Shown here: positions 15,099 through 22,712 of the stretch, piece by piece
Layout of the letters: each line of letters begins with the position of its first letter
Numbering within the stretch: position 1 is the stretch's first letter
Assembly: GCF_001509475.1 (NCBI RefSeq)
Contig: NZ_LLZG01000416.1
Location: 1 to 38,641, forward strand
Source: Streptomyces regalis
GTDB taxonomy: Bacteria; Actinomycetota; Actinomycetes; Streptomycetales; Streptomycetaceae
Length of the DNA stretch: 38,641 nucleotides
Reading direction: 5' to 3'
Made by a program: the position numbers and the translations under genes
The notes under the pieces: model-generated
What the model was told of the DNA's origin: nothing
The model's database searches: none
What the model saw: only the letters and a program-made list of their open reading frames with translations

Positions 15099-16129
15099 CG
15101 ACCGGACACGCCGCCGCCATCTGGCACACGCACTCCCCGGCAGCCTTCTGGCGGGGGCACCTGAGGACCTGGCGGACCCGTCGGCTGCTGGAGGTGCACC
15201 TGCTGGTCCTGACGGTGTGCGCGGCCGTCGCGGCGAGTGCCCTGCTCATCTCGTACCGCCAGACCCAGCAAGCCGCCCAGACACTCGCATCCCGGGAGGC
15301 GCCCGCCGTGCAAGGGCTCGCCGCCACCCGGCTCGCGGTGCTGCGTGCCGACCGGGAGGCCCAGTCCCTGGTGCAGCAGCGACTCGCCGACGTCGCAGGC
15401 TCGGGCGAGACCTACCGGGCCCAGCTCTCCGCGGCCGACCAGGGGCTGTCCCGCATCGCGGACCGGACGGACCAGGATCTCGGCACCGTCAACGGTCTGC
15501 TCGCCTCCTACAGCAACTCGATCACCCTCGGCATGACCACGTACCGCGACCAGCAGCTCATGCGGCAGCAGAAGCTCGCCGAGGCCCGCTCGCTGCTCAC
15601 CCGCGACCCCGTAGGACTCACGTCCCGGCTGGACCAACTGCAGCGGAACCAGTTACAGCACGCCGAGGCCGCCGCCACCATGGGCTGGGTGCAACGCAGC
15701 GGCTGGTGGATCGCCGAACTCGCCCTGGCTGCCCTGGCGCTGACCCTGCTGTCCGCACTGTTCGTGCTGCGCGACCGCTGCGGCCGCGACTGGAACCCGT
15801 ACCTGCTCGCCGCCTTCGTCCTCACCGTGCTGCTGGCGATCGTCCCGCTGCTGACGGCGTCCTCCGCCCAGGACGACCTCGACGGTGTGCGCGCGGATCT
15901 GCAGCAGATCACCGATATCTCCCGGCAGCCCTACTCCAGCGGCGCGGAGCCGGCCCAGGCACAGCGGACGGTCACGGAGAAGTCCGAGGAGGTCCGGCGC
16001 GAGCTGGCCGACGGCGCCTGGACCGGCAGGGTGTACCAGGGCACCTTGATCGGCGGCCTGCTGGTCGTCGTCCTCCCTGCGGTGGGGCTCGGTCTGCGGC
16101 TCGACAACGACTACTGGAGGCGACGGTGA
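15095..16129 (+). CDS. Four-helix membrane sensor protein, GlnX-like in layout and position
   Basis: A 344-residue protein with a GTG start overlapping the vWA stop. Predicted helices lie at about 31-53, 204-226, 236-255 and 317-336. Between helix 1 and 2 is a 150-residue, glutamine-rich, helical extracytoplasmic domain (REAPAVQGLAATRLAVLRAD, VQQRLADVAGSGETYRAQLS) resembling coiled sensor domains; a smaller loop lies between helices 3 and 4. Mycobacterial GlnX (Rv0412c) is a four-helix membrane protein that links the solute-binding protein GlnH to PknG. Order here (kinase, then this gene, then a binding protein) and topology agree, though I can claim similarity of design rather than proven orthology. 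It likely passes a ligand signal to the kinase. Confidence 0.75.
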   Translation: MTTGHAAAIWHTHSPAAFWRGHLRTWRTRRLLEVHLLVLTVCAAVAASALLISYRQTQQAAQTLASREAPAVQGLAATRLAVLRADREAQSLVQQRLADVAGSGETYRAQLSAADQGLSRIADRTDQDLGTVNGLLASYSNSITLGMTTYRDQQLMRQQKLAEARSLLTRDPVGLTSRLDQLQRNQLQHAEAAATMGWVQRSGWWIAELALAALALTLLSALFVLRDRCGRDWNPYLLAAFVLTVLLAIVPLLTASSAQDDLDGVRADLQQITDISRQPYSSGAEPAQAQRTVTEKSEEVRRELADGAWTGRVYQGTLIGGLLVVVLPAVGLGLRLDNDYWRRR

Positions 16130-17376
16130 CCCGGCCCTTCAAGCTGCTGGTGCTCCTCGTGGTGCTGCTGCTGGTCTCGGGCGCCGGCCTGGTGGCGGTC
16201 TGGGCGCAGCGGGACGCCGAGCAGCCGGTGACCATCCTCGGACCGTGGACCGACAACCAGGAGAAGCAGTTCGAGCAGGTACTACGGAGCTTCGGCATCC
16301 CCTTCGACTACCAGGGCACCGCGGCCCAGCGCGAGGTGCTGCTCTCCAAGGTGCAGTCGGGCGAGCCCCCGGACATCGCGATCATGCCGGGCGTCGGCGA
16401 GCTCGCCGAGTACGAGGACCAGGGCCTGCTCACCGAGCTGGACGGCCTCTACGGCGAGGAGGAGTACGCCGCACCCTGGAAGTCGGCGGGCAAGACCTCG
16501 GGGCACGTCTACTGGGTCCCGGTCAAGGCGGACGTGAAGAGCGTCGTCTGGTACCGCGAGAGCGACGAACCCGCCGGCTCACCGGCACCGCTGGAGAGCT
16601 GGTGCATCGGCATGGGCGACGACGGCGCCTCCGGCTGGCCCGGCAGCGACTGGATCGAGGACCTGGTGCTGCAGAGGTCGGGCCCGGACACCTACGGGCG
16701 GTGGGCGCTGGGCCAGGAGAAGTGGACCGGCGAGCCGGTGCGCGCCGCCTGGGAGGCGTGGGCCGGCCTGCTCCGGCAGAACAGGGAGGCGGCCAAGCTC
16801 GCCCTGCTCACCGATCACCGCGGGCTCCCGGGCGAACACGGTCTGCTGTTCTCGGGCTCGGGCTCGGGCGGGTGCAGCCTGGAGCACCAGGGCTCCTTCG
16901 CCCGCTCGTTCTACGACGGGAAACCCGCAGCCCTGACCGACTCCGCTCCGCTCCTGCCCGGGGGCCCCTACCCGGTCCGGGCCCACGAGGTGACCGGTGA
17001 CTTCGCCGCGCTGTTCAGCGACCGCTCCCAGGCCCGGAACCTGATCGAGAAGCTCGCCTCCCGAGAGGGCCAGCGGACGTGGGCCGAGTTCTCGGACGTC
17101 TTCTCGGCGAATCGCCATGTGCCGGCGAAGGACGGCCCGCTCGGGCGCGCGATCGCCGACAGGCTCATCGGCAAGCGCCCCCGCTGCCTGGACGCCTCGG
17201 ACGTCATGGCACCCGCCGTGCGGGATGCCTTCTACGAGGCCGCCCTGCTGACCATCGCCCGGGCCGCGGACGAAGCGGATCTCGACATACCGGGCCTCCT
17301 CAAAGATCTGCAGAGGGTGCAGCAGGCACAGCCCGAAAGAGATGCGGCGCTGGAGACGGTGTGCAGTACGCCGTGA
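16126..17376 (+). CDS. Membrane-anchored extracellular solute-binding protein (family 1 type)
   Basis: A 416-residue protein, GTG start overlapping the previous TGA. The N-terminal helix (LLVLLVVLLLVSGAGLVAVW) has no lipobox cysteine, so it is a signal anchor or cleaved signal. The body has the periplasmic-binding fold of sugar-type family 1 proteins: VTILGPWTDNQEKQFEQVLR, then VLLSKVQSGEPPDIAIMPGV, ELAEYEDQGLLTELDG, then the late VTGDFAALFSDRSQARNLIE segment. No permease or ATPase genes follow, so it is more likely a receptor than a transporter part. In mycobacteria the PknG locus has GlnH in this role, an amino-acid binding lipoprotein of a different binding-protein family; the ligand here is therefore open. 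It is the last gene of the operon. Confidence 0.8.
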   Translation: MTRPFKLLVLLVVLLLVSGAGLVAVWAQRDAEQPVTILGPWTDNQEKQFEQVLRSFGIPFDYQGTAAQREVLLSKVQSGEPPDIAIMPGVGELAEYEDQGLLTELDGLYGEEEYAAPWKSAGKTSGHVYWVPVKADVKSVVWYRESDEPAGSPAPLESWCIGMGDDGASGWPGSDWIEDLVLQRSGPDTYGRWALGQEKWTGEPVRAAWEAWAGLLRQNREAAKLALLTDHRGLPGEHGLLFSGSGSGGCSLEHQGSFARSFYDGKPAALTDSAPLLPGGPYPVRAHEVTGDFAALFSDRSQARNLIEKLASREGQRTWAEFSDVFSANRHVPAKDGPLGRAIADRLIGKRPRCLDASDVMAPAVRDAFYEAALLTIARAADEADLDIPGLLKDLQRVQQAQPERDAALETVCSTP

Positions 17377-17648
17377 GCGCACGGGACGCCCGAAAAATCT
17401 ACCCAAAAGGTATTGACTTTCCTCATTTCTAGCGGATTGTGATTACTAGACCACAACACCGAAAGAGCCACAAAGTCGGCAAGGACGTCTAGTCGGCGGA
17501 GTGACTTGGACAGGATGTGGTTCAGGCCCCCGGCAAGCCGGCGCGACACCGAGGCAGCAGTGACGACTGAGGCTTCAGGACACGCGCAGCACTACCGGGG
17601 ACTGTTTTTGCCCTCCGAAGCCTTCGCACGAGTCCGGCCGTGGATCGG
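17377..17648. other. Gene-free gap with an AT-rich island
   Basis: The segment about 17391-17455 is strikingly AT-rich against its surroundings and holds a TTGACT hexamer (17413-17418) that could be a -35 box, but no clear -10 box at 16-18 bases. CTAG occurs repeatedly, including around 17429 and 17446. A rightward open stretch from the GTG at 17562 (TTEASGHAQHYRGLFLPSEA) runs into the opposing gene and may be a truncated relic; I cannot name it. Confidence 0.3.
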
Positions 17649-17942
17649 TCATTCTCCATCGACGTGGGGCCGGATCTCCACGGTGAAGGCCGCGTCCTCG
17701 GGGCCGTCGCCCTCCTTGTCCTCCCAGACGATCACGCGCACATGCCTCTGCCCGGTGCCGCCCACCTCCCACTCGGTCACCAGGTCGGTGATGACGAGGG
17801 CGGCGACATACTCGGCGGTCTCATCGGGATCGTCGGTGATGATGCTCCCCTGCCACCGCTCAGGATCGGCGCCGTAGGAGCGCCAGCCCTGCGAGCCATG
17901 CGGCTCGTCGACCCGGTACACCCAGCCCTTCTCGGTGCCCAT
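17649..17942 (-). CDS. Small conserved-looking hypothetical protein
   Basis: A 97-residue acidic protein starting MGTEKGWVYRVDEPHGSQGW, with GGAAGGATC as ribosome site a few bases before the ATG. It runs through IITDDPDETAEYVAALVITD and ends in WEDKEGDGPEDAAF then TVEIRPHVDGE. No signal peptide, helix for the membrane or metal site is seen. The pattern of alternating strands and two helices with codon bias typical of the genome suggests a real gene. It stands downstream of the VapBC-like pair on the same strand with 62 bases between. No function can be assigned. Confidence 0.6.
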   Translation of the reverse strand: MGTEKGWVYRVDEPHGSQGWRSYGADPERWQGSIITDDPDETAEYVAALVITDLVTEWEVGGTGQRHVRVIVWEDKEGDGPEDAAFTVEIRPHVDGE

Positions 17943-18004
17943 GGCACCGATCCTTCCACTCAGGGGAACCACGCGCCGCATCGGATCGACCGGAGTCGGA
18001 CCTC

Positions 18005-18397
18005 TCAGCGGTTCAGGTCCATGACCCCGACTCCCAGCCCGGCATAGGCCTCCGGCGCGACAGTGGCCACCAGCGCTCCGTCGGGGAGCATCGGGTTCGG
18101 TCGCGCCACGTGTACGGCTGCGGCGACACCGCAGGCAACACCGTCGCGCATCAGCTCGGCGACGGTCATGGCCATCGCGTAGTCGTCGTCCATGATGCGG
18201 AGGACGTCCAGCAGTACACCCGCGTGAGCCACGATCCCCGCACGCTCGCGCTCAGCCTCCACGAGGCACAGGACAGGCACCCACAGGCGCACGTCATCGC
18301 TGGACGCCGCGGCATGGATGAGGCCGGAGACCTGCTTGTTGCCCCCCATCGCCAGCAGTGTGGGACTGTCGAGGACATAGTGCTCGCTCTGGTTCAA
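18005..18397 (-). CDS. VapC-like PIN-domain toxin
   Basis: A 130-residue protein. Its ATG overlaps the antitoxin stop by 4 bases (ATGA). The N-terminus HYVLDSPTLLAMGGNKQVSG carries the first PIN acidic residue (Asp9 in VLDS), and LCLVEAERERAG carries the glutamate expected in the second position. The C-terminal part (LPDGALVATVAPEAYAGLGV) has the PDG/A pattern where other PIN toxins hold a DA(L/Y)VA motif. PIN toxins are Mg-dependent ribonucleases that cut tRNA or rRNA. The third and fourth acidic positions are less clear, so activity is inferred. Paired with the ribbon-helix-helix antitoxin upstream. Confidence 0.75.
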   Translation of the reverse strand: MNQSEHYVLDSPTLLAMGGNKQVSGLIHAAASSDDVRLWVPVLCLVEAERERAGIVAHAGVLLDVLRIMDDDYAMAMTVAELMRDGVACGVAAAVHVARPNPMLPDGALVATVAPEAYAGLGVGVMDLNR

Positions 18398-18675
18398 CGG
18401 GACGACTCCGCCTCCGTGAGAGCAGCCCGGTGTGCGGCCGTGGCCTCCCGCATCTTGCGCCGCATCTCCGCGGATTCCTCGTCCGTCACGTAATGCCCGA
18501 ACCGCTCGGCGAGAAGGGTACGGGTGCGATCGGCCCGCTCCCTGATCTGCTCGGGGGTCAGGGTCTGAGCTGCTATTTCCTGCATGAGGGCACGGAGACT
18601 GGTACCACGCGCCTCGGCCACGGCGGCGAGCTGGTCACGGACTTCGGCGGGCACACGGATCATGACGTCAGACAT
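18394..18675 (-). CDS. Ribbon-helix-helix antitoxin, VapB/FitA-like
   Basis: A 93-residue protein. The first 45 residues, MSDVMIRVPAEVRDQLAAVA then EARGTSLRALMQEI, are a ribbon-helix-helix DNA-binding domain: a strand VMIRVP followed by two helices. The remaining charged helical part (RADRTRTLLAERFGHYVTDE, EMRRKMREATAAHRAAL) should bind and neutralise the toxin. It comes first in a two-gene operon with a 4-base overlap. A perfect inverted repeat lies 8 bases upstream of the ATG, the expected site for autorepression by the antitoxin-toxin complex. Confidence 0.8.
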   Translation of the reverse strand: MSDVMIRVPAEVRDQLAAVAEARGTSLRALMQEIAAQTLTPEQIRERADRTRTLLAERFGHYVTDEESAEMRRKMREATAAHRAALTEAESSR

Positions 18676-18682
18676 GGCGCAA

Positions 18683-18699
18683 GTATACGTGACGTATAC
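18683..18699 (-). promoter_or_regulatory. Perfect inverted repeat, likely VapBC operator
   Basis: GTATACG-TGA-CGTATAC is a perfect 7-3-7 inverted repeat lying 8 bases upstream of the antitoxin ATG. It is AT-rich relative to its surroundings and includes TATAC, a possible -10 element on either strand. Its position suggests that ribbon-helix-helix dimers bind here and block the promoter. Confidence 0.65.
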
Positions 18700-18720
18700 G
18701 CCTGGCGCCCCTTGTCGCGG

Positions 18721-19350
18721 TCAGCTCTCCGTGCGCGGGAAGGAAACCTCGACCCTCCGGTTCTTCTTGCGGCCGGCTTCCGTCGCATTCGAGGAGATCG
18801 GGTACTGCTCGCCGTAGCCCCGCACCTCGTACGTGACCGTCGAGTCGTTCAGCTCCGATTCCAGGACCCCCTGTACGGCGTTCGCGCGCTTCCTGGACAG
18901 GATGTCGCCGTGGGCCGAGGAGCCCAGGTTGTCGGTGAAGCCGAAGACACGGATCCGCGTGGCGTTCTGGGTCTTGATCTCCTCGGCGATCTCCGAGATA
19001 CGGGCCTTCGCCTCGCCGGTCAGCTTCGCGCTGTCCTTGGGGAAGAGAACCTCCGCCTGGAGCGCGAACTTCACGTCCGCGTTGGTGTCTTCGCGGCGCT
19101 CCTCACCGGCCTGGTCCTCGACCACCTGCTTGATGTCCAGGACCTTGGGTTCGGCGAGGGTGGCGCCTTCCGGGAGTTTGAGGTCGGGGTCGTTCGCGTC
19201 GACTTCGACGGGGGCGGAGGCTGTGGCTTCGGTACCGGGCGGGACGCTGGGGTCGTCGGCTGCGTCGGCTGTTGTGGCGCCGATGATGTGGGTGGCGAGC
19301 ATGACTGTGGCGGCGGTGAGGGTCAGGGTGAGGCGCGGGGTGCGGGTCAT
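18721..19350 (-). CDS. Secreted OmpA-domain protein (Tad locus)
   Basis: A 209-residue exported protein from the ATG at 19350; a GTG at 19362 overlapping the upstream stop would add four residues. The signal peptide MTRTPRLTLTLTAATVML ends near the ADA site at about 30. The C-terminal domain is OmpA/MotB type: EVLFPKDSAKLTGEAKARIS, then RIRVFGFTDNLGSSAHGDIL, then SRKRANAVQGVLESELNDST, ending in NATEAGRKKNRRVEV. The aspartate in FTDN and the arginine in SRKRA are the residues that bind diaminopimelate in this family. It probably anchors a surface structure to peptidoglycan, which suits a pilus locus. It is the last gene of the leftward Tad set. Confidence 0.85.
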   Translation of the reverse strand: MTRTPRLTLTLTAATVMLATHIIGATTADAADDPSVPPGTEATASAPVEVDANDPDLKLPEGATLAEPKVLDIKQVVEDQAGEERREDTNADVKFALQAEVLFPKDSAKLTGEAKARISEIAEEIKTQNATRIRVFGFTDNLGSSAHGDILSRKRANAVQGVLESELNDSTVTYEVRGYGEQYPISSNATEAGRKKNRRVEVSFPRTES

Positions 19351-19358
19351 GGTGGGCC

Positions 19359-19940
19359 TCACCCGGAGATCTGGATGGGGGCGGCGGCGAAGGTCGGCAG
19401 TTGGAAGGTGACCTCGGTCGTGTCTGTGGGCGGAGAGGGGAACTGCATGAACACGGCCAGGCTTTCACCGGACTTGAGGGTCGAGAAGCCCGTGGTGGTC
19501 AGCGGTCGGCCGTCCGTGTCACGTAGTACGTAGTACCGCTTCTTGCTCTTCGAGTCGACGAGTGTGGCGCCTCCGAGGGACCGGCCGTTTCTGGTGATCT
19601 CGGTCTCGTTGCCGCTCAACGCAGACGGGACCGACATGCTCTTGGCCCCGTCGTTCTTCAGGCTGCCGTTCACAGTGACGAAGCCACCGGAATCACGCTG
19701 AGCCGAGGTGATCTGGAGGAGCAGTCCGTCCGAGCCCTTCAGCTCCGCCAGGGGCTCGTCCGTCTGCCCCTCCTGAGCACTGGGCTCGGATACACCGTTC
19801 GTGGTGGCGGGCGCCGAAGTCTTCGGCTTCTTGCCGCCGTCCCCGCCACTGCCGCAGCCGGCCACGCCGAGGGCCAGTCCAGCCGCAACGGTCAGCGCGA
19901 CCATCCCCCTGTGGGCCTTCGCCGTGAACCGCATGCTCAT
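19359..19940 (-). CDS. Lipoprotein of unknown function in Tad locus
   Basis: A 193-residue lipoprotein: MSMRFTAKAHRGMVALTVAA leads to the lipobox LGVAGC near residue 29, then a Gly/Lys/Thr linker. The rest is a strand-rich domain (ELKGSDGLLLQITSAQRDSG, FVTVNGSLKNDGAKSMSVPS, YYVLRDTDGRPLTTTGFSTL, FMQFPSPPTDTTEVTFQLPT) resembling an immunoglobulin-like or DUF4352-like beta sandwich. The stop overlaps or nearly touches the OmpA gene start, so both are translated together. A role in fixing or capping the pilus at the cell envelope is possible but not shown. Confidence 0.7.
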   Translation of the reverse strand: MSMRFTAKAHRGMVALTVAAGLALGVAGCGSGGDGGKKPKTSAPATTNGVSEPSAQEGQTDEPLAELKGSDGLLLQITSAQRDSGGFVTVNGSLKNDGAKSMSVPSALSGNETEITRNGRSLGGATLVDSKSKKRYYVLRDTDGRPLTTTGFSTLKSGESLAVFMQFPSPPTDTTEVTFQLPTFAAAPIQISG

Positions 19941-19956
19941 GCCTCTGCTTCCTTAG

Positions 19957-20601
19957 TCACTCGTCGTTCGCTGGTGAGTCGGCCAGATGGACGTCGAAGA
20001 GGTCCTCGGGGTCCGGAAGGGTGGTCGGATCCTCCGGGTCCGGGTCCCAGTTCCCGTCCTCACAGGTGAGTCGCGGGAGTGGCAGCACTTCGTTTCCGTC
20101 GCCCGGCTCGGCCTCGTCCCCGGCGTCTTCACCGGGGAGTTCGAACGTGCAGCGGGACTCGATCACGGCAGTGGCGGATGCCTTCGACTTCACGTCTTCC
20201 GTGCCGGGGACGATCGAGTCGCCGACGGGCTTCGTGGATGTGACGGTGACCGTGTAGCCGAGGGGCTCCGCCGTATCACAGCCGTCGACAGCAGCGTCGT
20301 TCTGCGCCGCCAGCTCGTACGCCCGCCAGCAGCCGCCGGGCTGCACCCCGATGCCGTCGAAGATGTCCTGCCACTTCGTCGGGTCGAGTACGTCCTCCAC
20401 CCACTTGCCCGCGAGTTGGTCCCGCGTGTCCAGTGCCGCCGCCAAAGCCGCCGCGTCCGCCGCGGTCTGGGCGCCGTTCCGGTTTGCCGCGGCCTGGCCG
20501 ACCGCAAGGTACGCGAACGCGAGAAAGAGCAGGCCCGCCACCACCGTGATGTAGATGGGGAAAGCCTGCCCTGCGTCGCCGCCGTACCGGGACGGCCGCA
20601 T
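19957..20601 (-). CDS. TadG-like pilus assembly protein
   Basis: A 214-residue protein starting MRPSRYGGDAGQAFPIYITV. One N-terminal hydrophobic helix (YITVVAGLLFLAFAYLAVGQ) is followed by ANRNGAQTAADAAALAAALD, the pattern that defines TadG/RsmA-type Flp assembly proteins. The rest is a secreted, cysteine-containing, acidic domain ending in a Pro/Asp/Glu-rich tail. It lacks the glutamate-5 prepilin motif seen in the TadE proteins of this locus. Its ATG overlaps the pilin stop by one base (TGATG). Confidence 0.75.
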   Translation of the reverse strand: MRPSRYGGDAGQAFPIYITVVAGLLFLAFAYLAVGQAAANRNGAQTAADAAALAAALDTRDQLAGKWVEDVLDPTKWQDIFDGIGVQPGGCWRAYELAAQNDAAVDGCDTAEPLGYTVTVTSTKPVGDSIVPGTEDVKSKASATAVIESRCTFELPGEDAGDEAEPGDGNEVLPLPRLTCEDGNWDPDPEDPTTLPDPEDLFDVHLADSPANDE

Positions 20602-20798
20602 CAACCGCCGGTCACTTCGGTGATCTTGTCCGTGATCGCGTCGAAGATCGTCTGACCGATGTCCGTTCCCACAATGGCCAACACGATCGCCACCACAACC
20701 GCGATGATCCCCAGATACTCCACCGCCGTCTGCCCCCTGTCGTCGCGAGCGGCACGGGAGCGCAGGTACTCGACGGTGGTGTGGATCCAGTTGCTCAT
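20601..20798 (-). CDS. flp: Flp-type major pilin
   Basis: A 65-residue pilin from MSNWIHTTVEYLRSRAARDD, with AGGGGAA before the ATG. The prepilin peptidase site is RG followed by QTAVEYLGIIAVVV: cleavage after the glycine leaves a Glu at +5 and Tyr at +6, the Flp signature. The hydrophobic helix (AVVVAIVLAIVG) then forms the fibre core, and the short tail TDIGQTIFDAITDKITEVTG is exposed. Such pilins build thin bundled Tad fibres used for attachment. The leader of about 25 residues is long and charged. A 156-base gap upstream (20799-20954) probably holds an extra promoter giving high pilin expression. Confidence 0.9.
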   Translation of the reverse strand: MSNWIHTTVEYLRSRAARDDRGQTAVEYLGIIAVVVAIVLAIVGTDIGQTIFDAITDKITEVTGG

Positions 20799-20954
20799 GG
20801 TGTTCCCCTCTGGTGTTCGGCGATCGTCGAGCGCCGGGCTCGCAAGTCTTGGAACAAGTCTTGCGAGAAAAGTAAGCGGAAATACCCGAAACACCAGAGG
20901 GCCCCTGGACCCGATTCCGGACCCAGGCCGAAAACCGTCGCTGTGCCATCGCCG

Positions 20955-21686
20955 TCAGCTCCGTCCTGGGGGTGAACCCGGGGCCCTGCCCAGCCACTTG
21001 GCGGTGGCCTGCGCACGGCTGGTGCTGTGGAGTTTGGCGAAGATGCGGTTGATGTGGTTCTTGACCGTCTTCTCGCTGATGAAGCAGGTGGCGGCGATCT
21101 GCTGGTTGTTCATGCCCGATGCGATGAGGTCCATGATCTCCGCCTCCCTCCCGCTCAGCTGGAACCGCGACCGGTACGACGACTGTCCCACATCTGGTTG
21201 CATTTGCGAAAGGCGTTCCGGGGAATTGCTTGCGGTGGTTGATAGTTGGGGGTTTGCTTGCGCTAGTGCTGCAGTTGCCCTGGGAGGGATGTCCCGTACG
21301 GCCTCCACCAGTTCGTCCGTCGTGAACTCACCGTGGACCAGGTAGCCGACGGCCCCTCGGCGCATCGCCTCCCGAACCGTCGCCGTCTCCGTCTCCGACT
21401 CCGACTGCCCGCTGTACGTCAGCATCATCACCGGGGCGATGCGGACGAGTTGCGGGAGTGCCGTGATGCCGTCCCTCCCCAAGCTACGGACATCCAGGAG
21501 AACCATGTCGGGGCCGTGGCGGCGGGCCGCCTCGTGGGCCTCGTGGCCGTTCGTCGCCTCGGCCACCACGGATATGTCCGCGTGAGTGGAGAGGAGGGCT
21601 GTCAGGCTCACTCGGACCACCGGGTTCGCGGCAGCAACCACGAGCCGCAGGGGAGTGGCAGCGAGAGGCGGCTTCCGCTCGCTCAT
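20955..21686 (-). CDS. Atypical NarL/LuxR-type response regulator in the Tad locus
   Basis: A 243-residue protein from MSERKPPLAATPLRLVVAAA (GAAGGTGG before the ATG). A GTG at 21782, touching the tadC stop, would add a 32-residue acidic tail. The receiver domain keeps the phosphoacceptor position (MVLLDVRS), but the two acidic residues that bind Mg are replaced by AAANP and the conserved lysine by histidine (GYLVHGE), so normal phosphorylation is doubtful. A Gln/Ser-rich linker leads to an intact LuxR helix-turn-helix: LSGREAEIMDLIASGMNNQQ, then EKTVKNHINRIFAKL. No sensor kinase is next to it. It probably controls the pilus genes, independently of phosphorylation. Confidence 0.82.
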   Translation of the reverse strand: MSERKPPLAATPLRLVVAAANPVVRVSLTALLSTHADISVVAEATNGHEAHEAARRHGPDMVLLDVRSLGRDGITALPQLVRIAPVMMLTYSGQSESETETATVREAMRRGAVGYLVHGEFTTDELVEAVRDIPPRATAALAQANPQLSTTASNSPERLSQMQPDVGQSSYRSRFQLSGREAEIMDLIASGMNNQQIAATCFISEKTVKNHINRIFAKLHSTSRAQATAKWLGRAPGSPPGRS

Positions 21687-21721
21687 GGAACCACCTTCGC
21701 CCAAGTCCGCGGCACGCACAG

Positions 21722-21757
21722 CGTCCTCGTCCTCGTCATCGTCCTCGTCCTCGTCAT
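21722..21757. repeat. Perfect 18-base tandem duplication coding an acidic run
   Basis: Two identical 18-base units (21722-21739 and 21740-21757) of CGTCCTCGTCCTCGTCAT. On the reverse strand they would encode Asp/Glu residues in the optional N-terminal tail of the response regulator; slippage could change tail length. Confidence 0.85.
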
Positions 21758-21782
21758 CGACACAGACCTCACCCGCCCCCAC

Positions 21783-22685
21783 CTACTCCCCCGTCAACGA
21801 CCCGAAGTCCGTCCCCGACCCCAGCAACAGCCCCGCCCCCAGCAGAATCATCGTCGCCGGAACCATGAACGTCGTGATCATCATCGTGGCCTTGGGCACC
21901 GCCCGGGCCGCCTTCCGCCGGGCGTTCTGGGCGTCCGTCCGGCGCATGTCCTTGGCCAGCGCCACCAGCGTGTCGACGATCGGCGCGCCCAGTTCCTCCC
22001 CCTGCTGGAGCGCCGTCACGAACATGGCCACCTGTTCCGAGTCGTTCCTCCGCCGCAGCTCCGCGAAGGCCTGGCGGCGGCTCATGCCGAGGTCCATCTG
22101 GCGCAGGGTGATGCGGAGTTCGTCGGCCCAGGGGCCCTCGTACTTCGAGGCGACCCGGTCCAGTGCCTGGCGGAAGCCCAGGCCCGCGCTCACCACGACC
22201 GCCAGTACGTCCAGGAAGTCGGGCAGGGTGCGTTCGATCTCGTCCTTCCTGATCCGGATCGCCGACCAGATGCCGACCTCCGTCCAGAAGGCGCCGAAGG
22301 CCAGCAGCAGCAGCGCGACCAGCAGCTGGCCCCGGAGCAGGAACACCAGGAAGCCGACCGCGCCCAGGAAGCCGTACACCGCGCGCCTTGCCGCATAGCG
22401 GTCGATGGTCAGGCCGCCGGGGTTGCCCGCGAGGTCGATCTTGCGGCGGTACTTGGCGACCAGCTTCGGGCCCATCAGGCGCAGCACGGCGGGGGCGTAG
22501 CGCATGCCCATGCGGTCGATGAGCGAGTCCACGGCGCCGGTGCGGGTCGCGCCGATCTCCAGGGCGAGTGCCAGATCGCCGGGCAGTTTCGCCTCCGCGC
22601 GGTACATGCGGATGCCGGCGAAGATCCCCCACACGCTCAGGGCCATCACCAGTGCCAGGAGAAGTCCCAGTTGTCCGAGTCCCAT
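21783..22685 (-). CDS. tadC: TadC, type II secretion system F family inner-membrane protein
   Basis: A 300-residue integral membrane protein of the T2SF family: an N-terminal helix (LGQLGLLLALVMALSVWGIF), two helices near 117-155 (VYGFLGAVGFLVFLLRGQLL and on), a cytoplasmic domain with ERTLPDFLDVLAVVVSAGLG and RQALDRVASKYEGPWADELR, then RRQAFAELRRRNDSEQVAMF and LGAPIVDTLVALAKDMR, and a last helix (MMITTFMVPATMILLGAGLL). TadB and TadC form the platform in the membrane on which CpaF drives pilin polymerisation. It is downstream of tadB with 27 bases between, and upstream of the response regulator. Confidence 0.9.
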   Translation of the reverse strand: MGLGQLGLLLALVMALSVWGIFAGIRMYRAEAKLPGDLALALEIGATRTGAVDSLIDRMGMRYAPAVLRLMGPKLVAKYRRKIDLAGNPGGLTIDRYAARRAVYGFLGAVGFLVFLLRGQLLVALLLLAFGAFWTEVGIWSAIRIRKDEIERTLPDFLDVLAVVVSAGLGFRQALDRVASKYEGPWADELRITLRQMDLGMSRRQAFAELRRRNDSEQVAMFVTALQQGEELGAPIVDTLVALAKDMRRTDAQNARRKAARAVPKATMMITTFMVPATMILLGAGLLLGSGTDFGSLTGE

Positions 22686-22712
22686 TGTCTCGTTCGCCTC
22701 CCTTCCCGCGGC

